DNA of 64,000 bases, taken from assembly GCA_035610835.1 (NCBI GenBank), contig CM069447.1, positions 35,810,470 through 35,874,469 of the forward strand. Direction: 5' to 3'. Position numbers and translations under genes: made by a program. The notes beneath the pieces are model-generated. The model saw nothing but the letters and a program-made list of their open reading frames with translations. It was not told the origin of the DNA and did not search any database. The stretch comes from Ophiura sarsii. Taxonomy: Eukaryota > Echinodermata > Ophiuroidea > Amphilepidida > Ophiuridae. Positions 56,830 through 64,000 of this stretch are shown piece after piece; position 1 is the first letter of the stretch; each line of letters opens with the position of its first letter.

Positions 56830-57945
56830 GCCCATCTGGATTAGCTTTTGCCTAGTCAGCGGGCTAGTCAGTCATGCTCGACTAACATAATCTAATTCAT
56901 CCTCCTCGGCTGTATGGGGAAATAGTGTGACTCTCAGTATCAAATTCAGACCATGAAGTACCATGCGGTAGGCCTATACAATGGACCTTGCTGTTGTTCT
57001 GAGTTAAGACCATTCGCTCCATCCAATCGGCCCATTTTGTCATCCATTTTTGGAATACTTGGTGGTTTCTTGGTGGTTTTGACACTTTGAGAGGGTTTCT
57101 TTGAAGTCACACAGTCGGCATACTCGCTGGTGTGAGGTATGCCGATCGCCACCCCCACCCCCATATTGACTGTCTGTCGGTTGAGATTGGCACTGTCGAT
57201 TCATCTGACAAGAGGACTCATGGAATTATGATGGTCAAAAGTACACAGATGGAAATAAAATCGCGCGTATACTCGAGCATCTGTCCCAAAAATGAAATCT
57301 TTTCGGTGAAGCTTGTTTAAAGCAGAAATGTACCTCAATCATAGCACAGATATAGATGTTAAGTCGAAAATTCTTGTCGGTTCACTTGCAGTTCTTCCCC
57401 CCTCCCCCCTCCCAATATGGAAAACCTGGTTACACCACTGTATGAGATCTTTGGTCTAATTGTCCCCCATTTAAACTGTGACCCAATTGTAAATGTGAAA
57501 ATAAAATGTCTGAAATAAGTTCCTTTTCCGAAATATCCTCTTACAGGAAAAAAGCAATGCCCTGATTCGGAAAGATATGTTGTTAGGCCAAATATTACAT
57601 TTGGAATCAGTTGAAATAAATAATCTTGATTGACGTTTGCTAACCGTGTTAATTTCATTTCATTTATTGCAGTTACCGGCATTCGTGTTAATATCAGTAA
57701 GAGTTTTGGACAACACAACTGGGCAGTGCTTCGGATACCTGGGAAACATCAATTCGTGACGTAAAGCTTCATTTAGCACCATCCTTTAAACTACCACGCT
57801 ATCAATACAATTCAGTGCGCTCTTTAAGCTTTTCTAGTTATTCTTGAAAATTGTAAGATACAAGAGATGCCCCGAATATATATACTGACTCTAAATATAT
57901 CTCGTGCGTTTAATATGTAACCCTGGTATACCATGCCCTGGTATA
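56830..57945. other. Intergenic with one hAT end relic
   Basis: GGTTACACCACTG near 57430 after a C/T-rich run looks like a decayed hAT-type end. No supported gene. Confidence 0.35.
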
Positions 57946-57947
57946 CT

Positions 57948-58233
57948 GCCTAGCCCAGTGGTTCTCAACCGTTTTGGCCCTAGACCCACGACCCCTTTTG
58001 ACATTCTTGGTCAGTACCATGACCCCCCCCCCCCCCCCCAAAAAAAAAGAAAAAAAAAAAAAAAGAAGAAGAAGACAAATTAGCATTTTTGAAATTACTT
58101 TTAGGTTTTTCTAAGCCTTTTCAGAGCGAAATATTAAAATGGATCCCAAAAAACTATATTTATGACCCCCTGGAAAAACCCAAACGACCCCATATGGGGT
58201 CACGACCCCAGGTTGAGAACCCCTGGCTTAGCC
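57948..58233. mobile_element. Complete hAT MITE, CAGTGGTTCTCAACC family
   Basis: The element is 57956-58225 (270 bp), with ends CAGTGGTTCTCAACC and GGTTGAGAACCCCTG, flanked by GCCTAGCC and GCTTAGCC (8 bp, one mismatch). It contains C and A tracts. The termini and duplication are typical of hAT elements. Confidence 0.8.
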
Positions 58234-59160
58234 AGTGGTCAATTATTGCCCTCTATTGCCCTCATTTGGTCATATGACCTAACCCCTGCTGCCTACATCC
58301 AGAGCACATCTTGCTGGCGACACCGTCTCTCACCCACCAACAACCGGCATGATTAGGCAGAGGCATTCAGCTCTCTATACCTTCCTAAAGGCTTTCGTGG
58401 ACACATTGGATTTTATATGCTTGAGATACCTCCCTGATGCCTGACATTTGTATATGATTTCTTCCACACATCCGTGACATGGCTCTTTAAATACGATCCG
58501 ATTGAAGACTTGAAGAACTTTTTGACTCCCGACTCCAGATACGGAACTGAACTGATGGGGATGGGGAGATTTGATACTGAAGTTTTGAACCTTGGAGATT
58601 TGATTGACGGATAATAGAATAGATCCGAACTGACCGGCCGTGGAAATATGAATTAAGCATTTTGTCGAGACGACGATACGACAACCAATGACTTTCATGA
58701 AATGCGCGCGTATAGGTTAAGTTTGTAACATTAAGATTGAATAAATAATAAGAAAACGTATACCTCTGAATTATTAACCACAGATAGACATCTTTTGTGT
58801 ATTTTTCTTTGTTAGTAAATTTACCGGGAAATTTACATAGTCTCATAGACTCGGTTATTATTGGGGGCTTGTCCGGGAAATTTAAAACAATTATTTGAGC
58901 TGATCTTTGATGGGATCATGAATTTGGGAAAGTTAGAGACCCCACGCATCAGTGGTCTACTCTGTGCCGGGGCCGGGGTCTGTGGAAGCTATTATAGGAC
59001 TCGTCGTCGTACGGTTCTCGGGACCAACAGGACAGTCCAATTTCTTACGCGGGGTTACGCCGGTCAGCCTTTGGAACAGTGATCCCGTTGGATCAGGCGG
59101 TCATTTTGGAGGGAAAACTTATACGCTATTCCGGTGGCTAAAAAGCATCATGTGATGTAT
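58226..59160 (+). mobile_element. LTR-retroelement block, copy B (degenerate)
   Basis: It parallels 26579-28245 without the LINE and MITE insertions, so it serves as the empty-site reference. It includes GAAGACTTGAAGAACTTTTT, GAACTGACCGGCCG, the primer-binding site and the leader up to GGTGGCTAAAAAGC. Gag-pol coding is absent. Confidence 0.5.
58862..58879 (+). promoter_or_regulatory. tRNA-Pro-like primer-binding site, copy B
   Basis: The same 18 bases as copy A, after TTATTAT. Confidence 0.5.
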
Positions 59161-59169
59161 TCAGTAGCG

Positions 59170-59820
59170 TGCGCAAAGGGGCCCGCACCCCCACCCCTAT
59201 ATTGAAACATTCGAGGGGAAATGATTCCATTGTCAGTCGGGGGAAACTATACTGCCAGTCGGGGCAGGGCCGTCGCTATAGGGTTTGTGTGTGGGGAGGG
59301 GGTGTAATCCAAATAGTCAAATAGTCGGCAAATTTGTACATCAAGTCGATCGACAAATGTATGCAGTACTCTGCTAAATAAATGAAAATGTTATAGTGAA
59401 AACTGATGAAAACCCGGATGAGTGGCCATTGTAGTGGTTGAATGTGCTCTTTTTTTTTGACTGCGATTTTTTTGACCGTGCGATTTTTTTGACCATACGA
59501 AATATTTTATTAATCAAAAAGAATGCTTCATACTTCTGAGCTGTTCAATATTTGACCTTATTACATTCGTGAAATAAACTTAAATCTATTCCACTAGTTT
59601 TGAAATGAAATGTTTGCTGGTAACCAAGCCGACACTATCTAGTACTAAATGTAGTTAGTTCACAGTTCATTATTGCAGTAAAAGTACGAGATTGTATGTT
59701 TATCGAGTATGTCTCCCTCTTTAGACATATCGCCAATTATGAATAACGTCTATATTATTGCAAAAGTACAAATCTCAGACGGTTATCAAAATTGAGGGCG
59801 CAGCCAGCACATCTCTTCGT
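59170..59820. other. Intergenic with hAT and TTAA-family relics
   Basis: GACTGCGATTTTTTTGACCGTGCGA at 59459 is a piece of the CAGTGGCGTAG hAT family. TTGAGGGCGCAGCCAGCACATCTC at 59790 matches the repeat end at 11030-11055. Confidence 0.45.
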
Positions 59821-59822
59821 GC

Positions 59823-60380
59823 CAGACGACGGTGGCTACGAACGGCCGTTAATTTTGAATTTCAGTTGGTTTCAATGTAACAATGGATTTTGATTATATG
59901 ACCCCATAAAATTCATCATAGGTTAGAAGAAAAATTTTCCAATCCAAAACCGTTCGGGATGGCTAATCATCCCAATTGTAAATGCTATTTTTTGAATTTA
60001 AACCGTTGTTAAGCGGTCGTCCCATTTACTTGATCAGGTAACCTCGTTCGCATATTTTAACCTGAATACTCGTGAATACGCCTATGTCCAGCGTCGTCTG
60101 CTTCGTGCAGACGACGGTGGCCACGCGAAACCTACATTTTGAATTCGTATTGGAATAACACGTAATCGCGAATGTTAATCTTATCATTTTGAAAAATTTA
60201 TTATAGGTTAGAAGAGTTTTTTTCCAATCCATTACCGTTGGAGTCGGCCAACCAACTCCATTGTTAATGCTATTTTTAAATTTATTTTCATCGTTAACCG
60301 GGCGATGACTTAAAAATATTTCAAAATGGTGCACTCCTGTTGCCATATTGAGTCGTCCGAGATGCGTCGTCTGTCTTCGT
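59823..60380. repeat. 285-bp direct duplication
   Basis: CAGACGACGGTGG at 59823 and 60108. Both copies contain ATAGGTTAGAAGA, TTTTCCAATCC and AATGCTATTTTT. A third GTCGTCTG is at 60367. Confidence 0.65.
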
Positions 60381-60384
60381 GTCC

Positions 60385-61640
60385 CTTTATGATACAGTTA
60401 CATAACCAGTTGGTTGGAATGGACATCTTTCAACTGGTGTTTGAACTGGTTTTGAAACCAGATCCAGTTCAAAACAGTTAAAAACCAGTTGGTTTAATAT
60501 GGAAAATGGACAGCGTTTTAACTGATTTAGTAGGAGACCAACTTGTAGGTCCCGTGACCGATGGCCTGGTAATAAAGGTTGAAGTGTTTTTGTGTTCCCC
60601 CAATGAATACCGAACCATTTTGACTTGGGCTACCCCCTTGAAAGATGCCAGGCATTTCCAGGAGGGGTCAACAAAGGTCACACAGGGGTCAAAATTCAAT
60701 CTGTCGATATGCATATCAAATTACTCGTACTCATGAGGATTCCGAAAATGTATAGTTGCCCCACTTCCGATGTTTGTTTGACCTTTGCGTATGGGGTCAA
60801 ATCATTTAAAATTGCTCCGATTTTGAAAAACAATAGGCCCTATCTCAAATTGTTCATCGGAACACAAGGATTCTAGAAATGGTAGTTTTTAACCATCTAT
60901 AGAGTGTCTGTTGTACCTATAAATAGGTCAAATGGTCCAATTACATACATAGGTCCCTTCAGGACCCAAGCGTGTGTCCGTACGGACCGACCGTTTAAAC
61001 AAACAAACAAACAGTCAACATGAATAATCAGCCTCAATTTACCGGATTTGTAAAAATGACTATAACAGAAAAAGTGTTCAACCTATGATAGCAAAAGTAG
61101 GCCCTATGCATTTTTAGAAGTTGTAACTAGAGGAATTCATAAATGCAGTTTAGATCAGGGAATCCTTAACAAAAAATATGGAGTGGGTATGATATTTTGT
61201 CAACGTTGGTAGCCCTATTGAGCCCAGTTTTTACAAATTTTACTGAAAAAACCCCACAAAAAGCTTGAATTGAAAAAATCCTTTCAGAATTTCTTACCTA
61301 TGTCAAAGAGTATGTTGAAGAACCTTAAAAGCTAGGACCTGGTGCATTTCCAGCTCATTTGCTCAAAATGATGCAGTTAGGAGCAGGAAAGGTTTGACCA
61401 TACCATTTGTTCAGTGTTTTTTCGGACACCTTTATTTTCGATACCCTGGGCTCCACATTAATTTTGTTCTTTCATATCCACTGAACCATTTCCTAAACAC
61501 TGTTATATTGCTCTTTCATCATTTGGAAAAAATAAAATAAATAGTAAAGGCCTAGGCCTACATCAAATACAAAAAAAAATGAGATTTCAAAAACTTCCCC
61601 ATTTTTGTCCCTATTCACCCCATGTCCCTACTCCCTATTC
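60385..61640. other. Intergenic, AACCAGTT palindromes
   Basis: ACCAGTTGGTT and related words cluster at 60395-60495. The rest shows no recognisable feature. Confidence 0.35.
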
Positions 61641-62010
61641 ATCCCGTTTTACCAGAGAGTAAGAACTCTCTGGTTTTACCATAGATTTAAAAATAGAGAT
61701 CCAGTATGCCGCCGCCATTTTGAAACCATCATGGGGACCAAATTGGAGGTATGTCGGTATTTTCCGTAAATGCTCGTGAGCATTCGGAAAGTGTCATTCT
61801 TTCCGCGTATTTCAAACCATGGTCCAACGCGTACGCAGTCACTGCCAAAAATAACGCGGAGATTTATTGAGTTGCGCGATCAACGGTCCGACGCTTCACT
61901 TCGGTTTTCTGCAGGCACGATAGGCACGGGAACCGGGAAATTAACTTGCAACGGTGCCAATAGGCTAAGTTTAATATTACGCAGGTCTTAATTAACCTTG
62001 CATATGTCAC

Positions 62011-63126
62011 TACACTGTAAAAAATAATTACCCAGTATGGTGTAAAATATTACACATCTCAGCGGTTCTGGGGAAACATGGTCGTCACTGGAGTAAGCTT
62101 TACACAGCAAAGGGGAGTAACAAATTTACACCAGTTCGGAGTAACATTTTACCGAAAATGGGGTAACTTTTACACAATTGCTCGCATGTTTCCCCAGAAC
62201 CGCTGAATGGGGTAAACTTTACCAAATTCAACAGCGGTAGTAGTTTTACCCCTCAATTGTGTATTATTTTACACATAAATGGGGTTAAATATTCTTACCC
62301 CATAGAGTTGTGTAATATTTTTACAACTGTTTGTGTACATTTGTTGTAGATATTTACACAATTTTGTGTAAACATGATGAAACCTGCAGGAAATAAATTA
62401 CACATCACAATGAAATGAACATCACTGAATACATTTATTCAATTTTTGCAAAAGCCTTTATTCTGAACATGTTTCTTTCAACGTTACACATGAGCTTTTT
62501 ATTGCCATTATTTCAAGGTATGTGTTTCTATTGATATCCTAAATATGTCATTATCAAATCATTGCATGCATCATGTGAAAACTTCCAAACGGTCTGAGTA
62601 CTATACGGAGGATACCAACCAAGTACATTGTTCATATGTTTGATTGAAGTAAGCTTAAACTTTTATAAACACATGCAATGCATGCATGCAGGTCATTTTT
62701 TTATCGTCATGTACCGTGCTTTACCAGCCTGTATATGTTTTTGAGTCAGCGTACACCTTTAAATTTGATAATGACATATTTAGGATATCAATAGAAACAC
62801 ATACCTTGAAATAATGGCAATAAAAAGCTCATGTCGTTTTCCATCAGGAACACCGTGACCGTCTTCGACGCCATCATTGCAGCATATGTCGTTCGTATAG
62901 TCAAGTTTCGCACATCATTTTGGCAATAAATGCCGCGTGCGGTGTCATCATGGTTGCTTTTACCCAGTTGCCGGGGAAACCGTCACTCATCTGCCACGGT
63001 AAAAGTTTACCGGTGTGTGTTGTGAATCAAAAATTGTTTATTCACTCATTTTGGGGTAAAAAATGCACAATATTTCACCCCATTCACTTTACCGCTCGAA
63101 AAATTACCACCCTTTTTAACTGTGTA
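62011..63126. mobile_element. CACTG-group element built of GGGGTAAA words, 1.1 kb
   Basis: TACACTGTAAAAAATAATTA at the left and CCTTTTTAACTGTGTA at the right, with TA at both ends. GGGGTAA/TTACCCC and TTTACAC words fill 62020-62360 and 63000-63120. A perfect 71-bp inverted repeat lies in the middle. No transposase. Confidence 0.65.
62489..62833. repeat. Perfect 71-bp inverted repeat with 203-bp spacer
   Basis: 62489-62559 and 62763-62833 are exact reverse complements, starting CATGAGCTTTTTATTGCC. It lies within the CACTG-group element. Confidence 0.85.
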
Positions 63127-63129
63127 CTG

Positions 63130-64000
63130 AATCTCACAAGCGAGTAAGTTATCAAATGATTGAAAAACCATTGTGCGGCCCTAGACCGTACAATTTATAT
63201 TACAGGGATGAGTGTGAACTTAGAGAGAAGTACCGTGTTTCAGATAGCTGCCATGTGAACTTTTGTATAAATGTATGGAGGGACATAGAAGAATTTCGGG
63301 TCATTCAATACAACATGGTGAATTATCTCCAAATTATTATAATATTAGGCCTACCCGAAATAGTTTCTTCTAAAAACAAGCAGCAAGTGATAAAGAGCTG
63401 CCAAAGTTGCCCATACTGATGGGTCGTTCGGCCAACGAGATTATGATATAAAGAATATAGGCCTACATTTAGTCCAGTAACCAAATATGTCGTTCTTAAC
63501 GTAACATGACCATAATGACGAACAAATATGTCCAAGTACATGATGAGTCGTTCTTTAAAAGCGGCCACCGAAATTATGAGGGAAAGACTATTAGTATTAA
63601 GAAGCGAACCTTTAGTCCAGTAACCAAAGATAATGATAAGTCCCTTTTGTAAGCTTATCTTACCGAAATAGGCCTACATGATCAGGATGAAGACCCAAGT
63701 TGCTAAACACATTATGGGTCTGGATATGGAAAACGTTTTTCTAGTAAAAATATTGAATTTTGCGCCGTCGAAGGAGACCCCAGCCGGAAGGGTGAGCGCG
63801 TACGTCCGCCGCAACTAAACACTCTCTATCTGACCAAAAACGGTCACTTTAGTACTGTCTTTGATCTGACCATATAGGATCCAACCTTTCAGTAGAAACA
63901 CGAAAAACGCCGCACACAACTTAGGGTTAAAGCTAATCACGAACAAACTGCGCCATATGATTTATGTTTCAAAATATCATACACACATTCGAGATGTGAC
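63130..64000. other. Intergenic with a weak ~140-bp duplication
   Basis: TTTAGTCCAGTAACCAAA recurs at 63469 and 63611. GCGCCGTCGAAGGAGACC at 63762 is a single word of the 32029 element family. No supported gene. Confidence 0.4.

Overview
The window looks like AT-rich, repeat-dominated nuclear DNA of a marine invertebrate. The frequent motif TAGGCCTA, the mix of transposon families and short exons with GT-AG introns suggest a deuterostome such as an echinoderm. That assignment is an inference. Nothing looks bacterial or organellar. One 100-N assembly gap lies at 26079-26178. No intact gene, rRNA, functional tRNA or CRISPR array was found.

Most of the window is transposon sequence, often nested. 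Positions 1-8 kb hold a ~290-bp satellite, tRNA-derived SINE-like units, a rearranged Penelope-like element with hammerhead-ribozyme motifs, and a 5'-truncated LINE (reverse-transcriptase C-terminal domain) with a clean target-site duplication. Positions 8-19 kb hold fold-back MITEs, a 1.83-kb hAT-type element filled with a ~105-bp satellite, and a Harbinger-type element interrupted by a hAT element. Positions 25-28.5 kb and 58-59.2 kb hold two related copies of an LTR-retroelement block with a tRNA-Pro-like primer-binding site; a MITE in the first copy carries a duplicate of that region. Positions 32-35 kb and 39-64 kb hold many TIR elements: TTAA-flanked, TA-flanked mariner-like, and a group with CACTG termini built from short repeated words.

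Host-type coding sequence is sparse and visible only as exons. A minus-strand pair (16216-16114 and 15864-15659) joins in phase. A possible signal-peptide exon lies at 21760-21853. A plus-strand pair (39868-40139 and 40833-40892) joins in phase and encodes a Pro/Ala-rich protein with repeated Lys-Arg motifs. Two or three minus-strand exons (50673-50551, 49323-49225, 47582-47280) encode the C-terminal part of an uncharacterised metazoan protein type often annotated as SAMD3-like. These genes cannot be completed from this window, and there is no visible functional link between them.

The most interesting structural points are: the inverted Penelope composite with a ribozyme motif in each arm; the MITE holding a copy of its neighbouring LTR; the hAT element built from stable GCGAAGC hairpins; and a perfect 22-bp inverted terminus pair at 41586 and 56817 that may bound a 15.2-kb element with the SAMD3-like exons inside.
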